Made by a program: the position numbers and the translations under genes. 19,202 nucleotides of DNA from contig JALNXG010000070.1 in NCBI GenBank assembly GCA_023230485.1, positions 1-19,202 of the forward strand, read 5' to 3'. Source of the stretch: Melioribacteraceae bacterium (GTDB lineage: Bacteria; Bacteroidota; Ignavibacteria; Ignavibacteriales; Melioribacteraceae). Below are positions 7,047 to 14,685 of the stretch, one piece after another (positions within the stretch are counted from its first letter, which is position 1; each line of letters begins with the position of its first letter). The notes below the pieces were generated by a model. The model saw only the letters and a program-made list of their open reading frames with translations. It did not search any database and was not told the origin of the DNA.

Positions 7047-8898
7047 TATTACCTCCAAGAATTTCTACTATCTTGTTTTGAATTTCACTTGATTTGAATG
7101 GCAATCCTTTAATTTTTGTCAACGAGATAGTATCGATAAATAATTCACTTCTCAATACTTTTGCTAATTGACCTAGATTTAATTCAGGAAGAAGCACATT
7201 CTTAAAGCTATTTAATACATTAGCTAAATTTTTGGGGAATGGGAATAGATGTTTTAAGTGAACTTGTGAAACTTTATGCCCTTCAGCTCTTGCCTTAACT
7301 ACAGCCTCAGTAATAGCACCATAAGTTCCGCCCCATCCTAATACAAGTAATTCACCTTCCTGTTCATAACTAATTTCAAGGTCAGGGATATCCTGCTGAA
7401 TTTTCTGAACCTTTGCGGCTCTTAATCTAACCATAAATTCATGATTATCAGGATCATAACTTACATTACCATTAATATTAGCTTTTTCAAGTCCACCGAT
7501 TCTGTGTTCTAATCCGGGAGTTCCAGGAACAGCCCATGGTCTCGCTAAATTTTCATCTCTTAAATAAGGATAAAAACCTTCTACTTCAGTTCTATATGAA
7601 ACAGGTATTTCAGGAATAGAATCTGGATCAGGGAGTCTCCATGGTTCACTACCATTTGCAATATAACCATCACTTAATAAAATCACAGGTGTCATATATT
7701 TAAGTGCAATCTTAGAAGCTTCAATAGCAGTAAAGAAACAATCGCTCGGAGTAGATGCAGCAATAACAGGAATAGGACATTCGCCGTTTCTTCCATAAAT
7801 AGCTTGGAAAAGATCAGCTTGTTCTGTTTTTGTTGGAAGACCTGTACTTGGTCCACCTCTTTGAATATTAATTATAACTAAAGGTAATTCGGTCATTACA
7901 GCTAATCCCATAGCCTCAGTTTTAAGAGCCATACCGGGACCGGATGTAGTAGTAAGAGCAAGTGAACCGCCATAAGAAGCACCAATTGCAGATGTAATTC
8001 CCGCAATCTCATCCTCTGCTTGGAACGTCTTCACTCCAAAGTTTTTATAGCTTGCAAGATATTGAAGAATATCTGTAGCCGGAGTAATAGGATATGAGCC
8101 TAAGAATATGGGCAGTCCGCTTTTTAGCGAAGCAGCAACAAATCCAAGTGCAATTGCTTCATTACCTGCAATATTTCTATAAACGCCTTTTGGAAGCTGT
8201 GCAGGTTCTACTGAATAGCGAGTAGTAAAAGTTTCGGTAGTCTCACCATAATAATATCCTGTTTTTAATGCTTTCTCATTCGCCTGAGCTATATCGAGTT
8301 TCTTTCCAAACTTTTCATAAATCCATTTTATTGTTGGTTCTATCGGTCTATTAAATATCCAATACATTAATCCAAGTGCAAAGAAATTTTTACACCTATT
8401 AATATCTTTATTAGAGAGTGGACTTTCCTTTAATGCCGTAGCATTCAAAGTAGTTATTGCCACCGGGTAAACTTTATAATTTGAAAGCAAAGCTTCATCC
8501 TCTAATGGATTACTTTCATATTTTGCTAAAGCAAGATTCTTGGAATCAAAAGAATCCGTGTTAACTATAATTGTACCGCCGAGTTTAAGATCTTTTAAAT
8601 TTATTTTTAATGCAGCAGGATTCATTGCCACTAATACGTCAGGTGTATCCCCCGGAGTATAAATGTCTGCTGAACTAAAGTGGACCTGAAATCCGCTCAC
8701 ACCATAAAGTGTACCGGCGGGGGCACGAATTTCTGCCGGATAATCGGGTAATGTGCCTAAATCATTTCCAAAAAGAGCTGTCGTATCACTAAACTGACTT
8801 CCGGTTAATTGCATACCATCGCCGGAATCACCTGCAAAACGAATTGTAACTTCTTTAAGATTTTGTAATTCTTTTTCTGCTATTTTTTCTTCTCTCAT
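7036..8898 (-). CDS. korA: 2-oxoglutarate:ferredoxin oxidoreductase, fused gamma-alpha subunit
   Basis: Partner of KorB, 620 residues. It consists of a gamma domain (about 15-200, with RFAGDSGDGMQLTG and PDYPAEIRAPAGT) fused to the alpha subunit's pyrimidine-binding and following domains. The latter show SYPITPATD (268-276), AEDEIAGITSAIGAS (294-308), TTSGPGMALKTE and RGGPSTGLPTKTEQADL. This gamma-alpha fusion is the two-subunit Kor architecture, which lacks a built-in ferredoxin-like delta subunit. ATG 8898 is preferred to the in-frame TTG 8928: it follows a weak AGAGAAG element and has the same TAATAATG spacing as korB. The enzyme supports the TCA cycle, or its reductive direction in anaerobes. 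Direction of use cannot be read from the sequence. Confidence 0.93.
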   Translation of the reverse strand: MREEKIAEKELQNLKEVTIRFAGDSGDGMQLTGSQFSDTTALFGNDLGTLPDYPAEIRAPAGTLYGVSGFQVHFSSADIYTPGDTPDVLVAMNPAALKINLKDLKLGGTIIVNTDSFDSKNLALAKYESNPLEDEALLSNYKVYPVAITTLNATALKESPLSNKDINRCKNFFALGLMYWIFNRPIEPTIKWIYEKFGKKLDIAQANEKALKTGYYYGETTETFTTRYSVEPAQLPKGVYRNIAGNEAIALGFVAASLKSGLPIFLGSYPITPATDILQYLASYKNFGVKTFQAEDEIAGITSAIGASYGGSLALTTTSGPGMALKTEAMGLAVMTELPLVIINIQRGGPSTGLPTKTEQADLFQAIYGRNGECPIPVIAASTPSDCFFTAIEASKIALKYMTPVILLSDGYIANGSEPWRLPDPDSIPEIPVSYRTEVEGFYPYLRDENLARPWAVPGTPGLEHRIGGLEKANINGNVSYDPDNHEFMVRLRAAKVQKIQQDIPDLEISYEQEGELLVLGWGGTYGAITEAVVKARAEGHKVSQVHLKHLFPFPKNLANVLNSFKNVLLPELNLGQLAKVLRSELFIDTISLTKIKGLPFKSSEIQNKIVEILGGNNGN

Positions 8899-8923
8899 TA
8901 TTACTTCTCTTGTTTTTTTAAGT

Positions 8924-8947
8924 ACCAAAATTTAGTTAAACCAAAAT
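8924..8947. repeat. Direct repeat in the korA leader, possible operator
   Basis: The 8-base word ACCAAAAT occurs at 8924-8931 and again at 8940-8947, a 16-base period. It lies between the korA start and the possible -10 box TATACT (leftward strand, 8966 to 8961; no recognisable -35). The position suits a transcription-factor site for the kor operon, but no known motif is recognised and chance is possible. Confidence 0.2.
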
Positions 8948-9002
8948 AGGAAACCCATATAGTATAAGCAATTTTTTCGGATTAATAAGCTTTTTGCCTT
9001 AT

Positions 9003-9185
9003 TTATAGAAACTCATTTACATTGATGAATCCTTTAAGCCGTTCTACTTCATTACCCTTAGAATTTATAATCAAATCAGTCGGCTCACCTACAATATTAA
9101 ACCTATTAGCAAGATTTTCCGTCTCTTCTGAAAGTATCTAAGTCATAGCAGCATTAAGCATAACAAACTTTTTGCTTAATCGATT
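9003..9185 (-). pseudogene. Decayed C-terminal part of a thioredoxin-like gene
   Basis: One leftward frame of the korA-nadE gap reads as the second half of a thioredoxin fold. It contains KKFVMLNAAMT, an in-frame TAG (9138-9140), ILSEETENLANRF, then NIVGEPTDLIINSKG and NEVERLKGF, ending VNEFL and TAA at 9003-9005. The VGEPT stretch matches the cis-proline loop, and the last parts match the final strand and helix (in the family, roughly V-x-G-x-P-T, then a strand, D-x-x-G-x-E, then GF-x-x-x-x-FL). The N-terminal half with the CxxC active site is missing: upstream sequence to 9241 has stops in this frame and no CxxC. The gap is 343 bases in total; the rest (8899-9002 and 9186-9241) holds only the kor leader and AT-rich sequence. 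Confidence 0.6.
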
Positions 9186-9241
9186 TATTTTCTTTGAGAA
9201 AAATTAATAAATCAAGATTCACAAAAAAAGTCAAAACGAAA

Positions 9242-10888
9242 TCACAAATTTTTTCTCCAACCGTTTACAATTGGGAATCGTCTTCCATAACCGAACGCTT
9301 TAGTAGAAACTCTTAGAACAGGTGCTCCCTGTTTTCTTTTAAATTCATTTAAGTCAATTAATCGAAGAGTCTTTTTTACCATCTCTTCATCTTTTTCAAT
9401 TTCTATTATTTCTTTTAATTCTTTCTGCTCTTCGAGATACATTTTTAAAACTCTATCTAATTGTTCATAGGGAGGAAGAGAATCTTGATCTTTTTGATCG
9501 GGTCGAAGTTCTGCAGAGGGAGCTTTATCAATAATATTTTGTGGGATTATTTCTTTTTTTTTATTTATAAAATTGCAGATTTCATAAACCTGCGTTTTAT
9601 AAATATCCCCAATGATTGCAAGTGCCCCAGCCATATCGCCATAAAGAGTGGCATAGCCAACTGCAATTTCAGACTTATTTCCTGTGGTGCAAAGCAAGTA
9701 ACCAAACTTATTTGAAAAAGCCATTAAATAAATTCCACGTATTCGCGATTGGATATTCTCTTCGGTTACGTCCTGATTAGTCCCTTCGAATGGTTCTTCA
9801 AGCCGATTGAGAATTGAATCGAATACAGGTTGTACTGAAACAAGATCGCTGCTAATTTCGAGATTTTTAATAAGCATTTCCGAATCTGTGATACTTCCGT
9901 CTGATGAATATTTAGAGGGCATCATTACTACGTGAACATTATCTTTACCGAATGCTTCAACTGCAATATATGTTACAAGTGCAGAATCAATTCCTCCACT
10001 TAAACCAATTAATGCTTTTTTAAATCCTGTTTTTAAAGCATAATCACGTAAACCAAAAATCAAAGCAGATAGAACTTCTTCGGAAAAACTTTTTTCTATC
10101 GCTGCAATAGGCTCATACTTTTTTTCGGTATCAAAAATAATAGTATCCTCGGAAAACGATTTACCAAGACGTAATAAATCCCCTTTATTATCGAAACACA
10201 TACTTGCGCCATCAAAAATTAAATCGGTCTGCGCTCCGGCACAACAGCAATAAACTAAAGTTACATTATCAATTTTCGCTAAAGTAGAAAGCATTTCAAA
10301 TCTTTCCATCCTCTTGCCATAAGCATAGGGACTTGCAGAAATATTTATTAATAATTCTGCATCTTGATCAATCAAAGATTGAATTGGATCTAAAGGGTAT
10401 CTTCTTTTTTTCCAATAGTCAGCATCGTTCCAAATATCTTCACAAATTGAAATCCCCAGCTTTGTACCTTTATATTCAAATACGCTTACACTCTTTGCCG
10501 GCTCAAAATATCTTACCTCATCAAAGACATCATAGTTCGGAAGCAAAGTCTTGTTTTGAATAAATTGAATTTTTCCATCGAAGCAAAGAAGAGCAGAATT
10601 ATAAACTCCTGTTCCTATTATATCTTCATAGTCTTCGGTAATAGAACCAAAGATTAATCCTACTGATGAAGTCATTGATGCGATCTCATTAGCTACTTCA
10701 TTAACCAAGTCTCTAAATTCCTTTTTCTCAACTAAGTCCAATGGCGGATAGCCGCATAATGCAAGTTCAGGGAAGATTACTAATTCTGCCCCATCCTTAA
10801 GTGCATCTTTATAACCTGAAATAATTTTTTCTTTATTCCCTTTTATATCGCCGATTACCGAGTTTGTTTGATTTAATATTATTTTCAT
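9242..10888 (-). CDS. nadE: Glutamine-dependent NAD+ synthetase
   Basis: Final step of NAD synthesis: amidation of nicotinic acid adenine dinucleotide with ATP, using ammonia from glutamine. The 548-residue protein has two domains. The N-terminal nitrilase-like glutaminase (1 to about 265) shows the triad Glu41 (FPELALCGYPP), Lys113 (NKTLLPNYDVFDE) and Cys149 (SICEDIWND). The C-terminal synthetase (about 275-548) shows the P-loop SGGIDS at 297-302 and the later block TTGNKSEIAVGYATLYGD. Both domains are complete, so it should use glutamine directly. It is transcribed alone, divergent from the psp-like pair. An inverted repeat TAACTT-AAT-AAGTTA lies 17-31 bases before the start. Confidence 0.95.
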   Translation of the reverse strand: MKIILNQTNSVIGDIKGNKEKIISGYKDALKDGAELVIFPELALCGYPPLDLVEKKEFRDLVNEVANEIASMTSSVGLIFGSITEDYEDIIGTGVYNSALLCFDGKIQFIQNKTLLPNYDVFDEVRYFEPAKSVSVFEYKGTKLGISICEDIWNDADYWKKRRYPLDPIQSLIDQDAELLINISASPYAYGKRMERFEMLSTLAKIDNVTLVYCCCAGAQTDLIFDGASMCFDNKGDLLRLGKSFSEDTIIFDTEKKYEPIAAIEKSFSEEVLSALIFGLRDYALKTGFKKALIGLSGGIDSALVTYIAVEAFGKDNVHVVMMPSKYSSDGSITDSEMLIKNLEISSDLVSVQPVFDSILNRLEEPFEGTNQDVTEENIQSRIRGIYLMAFSNKFGYLLCTTGNKSEIAVGYATLYGDMAGALAIIGDIYKTQVYEICNFINKKKEIIPQNIIDKAPSAELRPDQKDQDSLPPYEQLDRVLKMYLEEQKELKEIIEIEKDEEMVKKTLRLIDLNEFKRKQGAPVLRVSTKAFGYGRRFPIVNGWRKNL

Positions 10889-10904
10889 TGTTCTAATTTT
10901 TATT

Positions 10905-10919
10905 TAACTTAATAAGTTA
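10905..10919. repeat. Small palindrome upstream of nadE
   Basis: TAACTT and AAGTTA flank a 3-base centre, giving a perfect 6-bp inverted repeat 17-31 bases upstream of the nadE start codon. It could be an operator for nadE or only part of an AT-rich leader. It does not resemble a NAD-regulon site I recognise. Confidence 0.2.
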
Positions 10920-10939
10920 GCTAAGATAATATCTTTATT

Positions 10940-10969
10940 CAACTCGTTTTTCTGTTCAACTCTCAACTC
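10940..10969. repeat. Triple CAACTC direct repeat in the nadE/pspC divergent region
   Basis: CAACTC occurs at 10940-10945, 10957-10962 and 10964-10969, each preceded by T, within 30 bases of the 196-base region between nadE and the psp-like pair. Clustered direct repeats in a divergent promoter region can be activator or repressor sites. Nothing else supports this. Confidence 0.25.
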
Positions 10970-11027
10970 AACTTGAATCAAATCTATCCTTCCCTAAAGA
11001 TGCAAAATGTTTCTTTGAAATAAATAA

Positions 11028-11050
11028 AACTTTTTTTAGTTACTGGCGTC
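11028..11050 (+). promoter_or_regulatory. Candidate ECF sigma factor promoter of the PspC/toastrack pair
   Basis: AAAC at 11028-11031 and CGTC at 11047-11050 are separated by 15 bases, including a T-run just after AAAC. This is the classic ECF pattern (an AAC-type -35 element and a CGTC -10 element at about 16 bases). Transcription would start near 11057, which excludes ATG 11058 as a start and leaves a leader of about 28 bases containing AGGTG four bases before ATG 11085. Control by an envelope-stress sigma factor would suit the downstream genes. Confidence 0.5.
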
Positions 11051-11084
11051 TTATTAAATGAAACCAAAACCAAATAGGTGCGAA

Positions 11085-11579
11085 ATGAAAGAGAGAATAT
11101 TTAGAGCCAGAAGAAACAAAATCGTTGCAGGAGTTTGCAGCGGTTTAGGTGAGTATTTTAATATAGATCCAGTAATCGTGAGGATTTTATTTGTCGTCCT
11201 CACAATAATGAATGGCATCGGCATCCTCATTTATATTTTGCTGTGGATTATGGTACCTGAAGAAAGTTTTGAAAAAGCATTCGGATTAAATGATGACATT
11301 CCGCCTGCTAATCCATTTGAAAATAAATCAGATGAAAATCAAAATACAACTGAAGGGACGGCTTCTAACAACTGGACAAACGATGGAAGCTCAATTCCTG
11401 ATTATAATATCCCTCTGCCTAAAAGAACTGATGGTCGTTTGATTGCGGGAAGCATTCTGATTATTATTGGAGCATTATTCTTAATCGATGATATTATCCC
11501 TTCATTCAATTTTAGTGATTTATTTCCTATATTGTTGATTTTAGCAGGTGCATTTTTCATCTATAATTCTAAAAAATAA
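11085..11579 (+). CDS. PspC-domain membrane protein with C-terminal LiaI/LiaF-like segment
   Basis: Envelope-stress associated inner-membrane protein, 164 residues. The N-terminal PspC domain (about 1-60) begins KERIFRARRNKIVAGVCSG, continues LGEYFNIDPVIVRILF, and then has a long hydrophobic stretch ending in WIMVPEE. A polar linker (about 60-115) leads to two short hydrophobic segments near the C-terminus (RLIAGSILIIIGALFLIDD and LFPILLILAGAFFIY), which resemble the LiaI/LiaF-type region (DUF5668). ATG 11085 is chosen over ATG 11058: PspC domains normally begin here, AGGTG precedes it, and the predicted ECF start site lies near 11057. The next gene begins 13 bases later. No pspA gene is present in the window. 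Confidence 0.85.
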   Translation: MKERIFRARRNKIVAGVCSGLGEYFNIDPVIVRILFVVLTIMNGIGILIYILLWIMVPEESFEKAFGLNDDIPPANPFENKSDENQNTTEGTASNNWTNDGSSIPDYNIPLPKRTDGRLIAGSILIIIGALFLIDDIIPSFNFSDLFPILLILAGAFFIYNSKK

Positions 11580-11592
11580 AAGAGTGATTAAA

Positions 11593-12507
11593 ATGAAAAG
11601 CGGACAATTATTTTGGGGTGTTTTTTTCTTAACGCTCGGCGGTCTTTTCCTTATGACCAGAGCCGATATTATTAATAGCGATTTTGATTTTGTATTTGAC
11701 CTTTGGCCCTTCTTCTTTATTCTATGGGGTGTTCTTGTAATTTTCAAAGACGGTGTCTTAAAGGCAATCGTTAGTGCAATTTTTGGATTGTTCGTCGCAT
11801 TAATGATCTTTGGATTTGTCTATAATATTTATGATCAAATCTATCCAGATTTTGAAGATTTCGACTATAAAGGGAACTATTCCGAAAATTACTATCAGGA
11901 ATTTGATTCTAATATATCGAGTGCTAGAATGACTATTTCCACCGGAGCAGGAAGACTTAATATAGAAGGCGGTTCTACCGGATTAATTAGCGGAGACGCT
12001 AAAGGAAATCTCGCTGGATATGATTTTATTGTTAATACTTATGATTCTACTGCCGAAGTGGATATCGATTATGAGAATAATCACTTTAATATTTTTCATG
12101 GCGATACCAAAAATGATCTTTTATTAAAATTAAATAACAAACCTTTATGGGATATTACTTTAAATGTCGGTGCAATTAATGGAAAACTTGATTTAAGTGA
12201 TTTATCTATAAATCGCTTAGAATTAAATACCGGTGCATCTAAATTATTTGTTAAACTTGGTGATAAAGCCGCTCTATCCGAAGTACACTTGGAAATGGGT
12301 GCTACTTCATTCGAGCTGCATGTGCCTTCAAATGTCGGATGTAAAATTTCAACCGAATCCGTTCTCTCGAGTAATGATTTCAAGGATTTTATAAAGAAAG
12401 GAAAACATACTTATGAAACAGAAAATTATAATTCATCAGAAAAGAAAATAAATATATCGATTGAAGGTGGCTTTACAGCGTTTGACGTTAGGCAATATTC
12501 AAAATAA
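11593..12507 (+). CDS. LiaF-like membrane protein with toastrack (DUF2154/DUF4097-type) domain
   Basis: 304-residue protein probably acting with the PspC protein upstream in sensing or buffering envelope damage. Three hydrophobic segments occupy about residues 5-25, 34-52 and 55-78; the first two form a DUF5668-like pair (QLFWGVFFLTLGGLFL, then DLWPFFFILWGVLVIF). From about residue 95 to the end the protein is rich in short beta strands with repeated small-residue turns, as in the toastrack fold of LiaF C-termini, and it ends in a GGFTAFDVRQYSK stretch. ATG 11593 is preferred over ATG 11548, which would overlap the previous gene and add an unrelated N-terminus. PspC and toastrack genes are known neighbours in many phyla. 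The ligand or signal is unknown. Confidence 0.78.
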   Translation: MKSGQLFWGVFFLTLGGLFLMTRADIINSDFDFVFDLWPFFFILWGVLVIFKDGVLKAIVSAIFGLFVALMIFGFVYNIYDQIYPDFEDFDYKGNYSENYYQEFDSNISSARMTISTGAGRLNIEGGSTGLISGDAKGNLAGYDFIVNTYDSTAEVDIDYENNHFNIFHGDTKNDLLLKLNNKPLWDITLNVGAINGKLDLSDLSINRLELNTGASKLFVKLGDKAALSEVHLEMGATSFELHVPSNVGCKISTESVLSSNDFKDFIKKGKHTYETENYNSSEKKINISIEGGFTAFDVRQYSK

Positions 12508-12540
12508 TATGATAAATTAATTCACCTTTAATAAAATAAC

Positions 12541-12569
12541 TTGACAAAATCAAAATTTTTTATTAGATA
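12541..12569 (+). promoter_or_regulatory. Possible promoter of the beta-barrel gene
   Basis: A perfect TTGACA at 12541-12546 is followed after 17 bases by TAGATA (12564-12569), only three of six matches to TATAAT. Transcription would begin about 50 bases before ATG 12625, which has AGAGG four bases upstream. It suggests that 12625 is not simply the third gene of the psp-like operon. Confidence 0.35.
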
Positions 12570-12624
12570 CGCACATCCAATTTTGAATAGAGATAAATAG
12601 ATTTATAACCTATTTAGAGGCGTT

Positions 12625-13428
12625 ATGTATAAAAACACACCAAAATTCATAATTATTTTGTTATTTCTTTTTCTTACCACCGCTTTTGCACAAGGAGATG
12701 TAAAGAATTTTATAGGTGGAAGTTTCGGAGTAAGCGATTTTCATCTCAAAGATATTCATGCATCTCCTTTAATTTATAGCGGTACAAATTCTACTCCTTC
12801 CTTGCAATACTTTCATAACGAAGAAATTAACAGCCATTATCTAGAAGCAACTTATTCTTTTCATCCTTTAACCACCCTGAGCGATAACTTAAATACAAGC
12901 ACCGACATTATAAGATTTCGATACAGTTATGTTCATTCATTAACTGATTTCGATTTTTTAGAAATGAAATTCAAACTTTTTGGCGGAGGTTCAGTAGGCA
13001 CGTTTTTAAGTCTCTCGAATTATTATCAGGATCAACAAGCTACAATCCCCAGAATAAAAATAATGAAATCCTGGTACTGGAGTCATTCAATTGACATCTC
13101 TCTTCAACTTTTACATGAACTCCAACCTAGGCAATTTTTCTCGTTGCAACTTTTTATTCCCCTTCTAAGCAACGTATCCAGACCTCAATTCTCACCAAGC
13201 GCAGATTTCAATTATCCCGAGCTCGATTGGAAATTGAAGATGTTTGGAAAAACAAAATTTATTACCGATAATTTTTCTGTAAATACTATTCTTACTTTTC
13301 AAAGTCCATTATACTGGAAGTTTAATTATCAGTTATCATACGAGTTTTTCTATTCTACTTATTCCGAACCTAAAGAAGTTTCAATGTATATGAATAGTTT
13401 TCGAGCAGGTTTATTTTATTGTTTTTAG
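12625..13428 (+). CDS. Unrecognised secreted protein, probable outer-membrane beta-barrel
   Basis: I do not recognise a family. The 267-residue protein starts with a clear signal peptide (basic YKNTPK, hydrophobic core to about residue 18, then TTAFAQ, with cleavage likely after AFA). The mature part has no long hydrophobic helix and is rich in alternating polar/aromatic strands, for example FSLQLFIPLL, WKFNYQLSYEFFYS and a final FRAGLFYCF that ends in phenylalanine, a hallmark of BAM-inserted barrels. Several paired strands across the length suggest about eight to twelve strands. AGAGG lies four bases before the ATG. It sits between envelope-stress genes and a lipoprotein peptidase, so a role at the cell surface is likely, but no specific function can be given. 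Confidence 0.7.
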   Translation: MYKNTPKFIIILLFLFLTTAFAQGDVKNFIGGSFGVSDFHLKDIHASPLIYSGTNSTPSLQYFHNEEINSHYLEATYSFHPLTTLSDNLNTSTDIIRFRYSYVHSLTDFDFLEMKFKLFGGGSVGTFLSLSNYYQDQQATIPRIKIMKSWYWSHSIDISLQLLHELQPRQFFSLQLFIPLLSNVSRPQFSPSADFNYPELDWKLKMFGKTKFITDNFSVNTILTFQSPLYWKFNYQLSYEFFYSTYSEPKEVSMYMNSFRAGLFYCF

Positions 13429-13486
13429 TCTTATTTGAACGACAATTTGTTTTTATAATTCAAACTAAATATTATTAGGAACAAAT

Positions 13487-14533
13487 ATGAAAAAGATATT
13501 TCCACTTTTTTTAGTCTTATTCTTTATATCCGGTTGCGAAGAAATGCTTCTCGGACCGAATGAGGATAATCCAAAATCCAATTTTGAAGCTTTGTGGAAT
13601 ACTCTTGATAAGAGTTATGCATTATTCCCAGTAAAAAAGGTCAATTGGGATCAACTTCATTCTTTTTACGGAAATAAAATTACATCTTCAACTTCACAAG
13701 ATGAGTTATGGAATATATGCAGTGATCTTGTAAAAACTTTGGACGATGGACACGTTGTACTTTTCAACAAAGGTCTTACAAACGCCACATTTTCAACTTC
13801 AGTATTTTCCAGACCCTTAGGTGATTTTAATCTGGATTTTATTAAAAGCAAATACCTTGATAATGTTCAATCTGCCGGTGATGACATGATTACATACGGC
13901 AAAATAAAACCGGCATTCTCAAATTTAAAAATCGGATATATCAATATAATAGCATTGGCGGCTTCCAGTAAGCGACAGCACTGGCCCTTAGACTTGGAAA
14001 AAGTATTAAATGATTTATCCGATTCCGACGCAATGATTATTGATTTAAGAAATGTTGGAGGTGGATTAAAAACTAATGTTCCCATTTTTTCTTCATTTTT
14101 TGTAAATAGAGAGTTCACCTATTTCTACCAGCAGGAGAAAACCGGACCAGGACATTATGATTTCGGAGAACGAATACCATTATCAGTTTCACCCAATACA
14201 GCCGGTCCGACTTTCACTAAAAAAATTGCTCTTCTTACAAATCGTTTCTCTGCGAGTGCAGCAGAACATACATCGCGAATTTTCAAATATCTTCCTTATG
14301 CAACCCAAATTGGCGATACTACCGAAGGTGCATTTGGAGATGTGGTAACTCGAGGTGAATTACCGAATGGCTGGACTTTCTTATACCCTGTAAGACTCAC
14401 AAAAACACCCGAAGGCATTTGCCCCGAAGGCGTTGGAATTGCTCCTGATATTTATCAGCCAAATTCAAAACAAGATATCGATATGGGTATTGATAAGGTA
14501 ATGAATAAAGCAATAGAACATTTAAGTAAATAG
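13487..14533 (+). CDS. S41-family serine peptidase, predicted lipoprotein
   Basis: 348 residues. A signal sequence ends in a lipobox (FFISGC, Cys17), so the protein is probably lipid-anchored and exported through the Lol pathway. An N-terminal helical region (about 30-95) contains LVKTLDDGHVVLF, matching the Asp-Gly-His motif that supplies the catalytic histidine in tricorn-type S41 enzymes (His88). The core shows LKIGYINI, DAMIIDLRNVGGG and NRFSASAAEHT, where Ser257 is the likely nucleophile. The residue region where CtpA-type enzymes carry the lysine has no obvious lysine, which favours the Ser/His (S41B-like) group. No PDZ domain is evident, so the protein is shorter than CtpA. AGGA lies six bases before the ATG. 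The substrate is unknown. Confidence 0.82.
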   Translation: MKKIFPLFLVLFFISGCEEMLLGPNEDNPKSNFEALWNTLDKSYALFPVKKVNWDQLHSFYGNKITSSTSQDELWNICSDLVKTLDDGHVVLFNKGLTNATFSTSVFSRPLGDFNLDFIKSKYLDNVQSAGDDMITYGKIKPAFSNLKIGYINIIALAASSKRQHWPLDLEKVLNDLSDSDAMIIDLRNVGGGLKTNVPIFSSFFVNREFTYFYQQEKTGPGHYDFGERIPLSVSPNTAGPTFTKKIALLTNRFSASAAEHTSRIFKYLPYATQIGDTTEGAFGDVVTRGELPNGWTFLYPVRLTKTPEGICPEGVGIAPDIYQPNSKQDIDMGIDKVMNKAIEHLSK

Positions 14534-14558
14534 GTTTTCAAGATTATTTTAATAATTC

Positions 14559-14572
14559 GCAATGCCAATTGC
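14559..14572. repeat. Short hairpin downstream of the S41 peptidase gene
   Basis: GCAAT (14559-14563) and ATTGC (14568-14572) form a 5-bp stem with a 4-base loop, 26 bases past the peptidase stop. It is followed rightward by AAAAATG, not by a T-run, so it is not a standard rightward terminator. Confidence 0.25.
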
Positions 14573-14600
14573 AAAAATGAGTGGCATAAGTGAATGCATT

Positions 14601-14655
14601 TTAGTTTGATAAACATTACTCCGTTTTGAGAGATAAATGTTCCATTGCAAACTAA
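14601..14655. repeat. Long interrupted inverted repeat between convergent genes
   Basis: TTAGTTTG (14601-14608) pairs with CAAACTAA (14648-14655). Inside these, AACATT (14612-14617) pairs with AATGTT about 20 bases further on, and a CTC/GAG pair can form within the central loop. The nested order of three pairings in 55 bases is more than one expects from a single chance match. It may be a structured transcript end or a small element. Neither strand shows an open frame of note. Confidence 0.4.
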
Positions 14656-14658
14656 AGA

Positions 14659-14685
14659 TTACTCATCTTTGATCGGAATGAGTAA
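14659..14685. repeat. Hairpin TTACTCAT/ATGAGTAA in the same gap
   Basis: TTACTCAT (14659-14666) and ATGAGTAA (14678-14685) form a perfect 8-bp stem with an 11-base loop, directly beside the larger inverted repeat. Read leftward it lies downstream of the glycosyltransferase, and the pair of hairpins could end both convergent transcripts. There is no clear T-run, so a rho-independent terminator is not shown. Confidence 0.4.

Noticed and set aside
11058..11084. ATG 11058 as the start of the PspC protein
   Set aside because: The predicted transcription start is at about the same base and the extra nine residues are outside the PspC domain; ATG 11085 has AGGTG before it.
12096..12383. Leftward 95-codon open frame opposite the toastrack gene
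   Set aside because: It lies wholly inside a supported gene on the other strand, without a ribosome-binding site or family likeness.
13434..13464. TTTGAA/TTCAAA inverted repeat and TTGAAC/TATAAT as a promoter for the S41 gene
   Set aside because: The spacing between boxes is only 13 bases and the repeat has a 19-base loop; both are likely by chance in AT-rich DNA.
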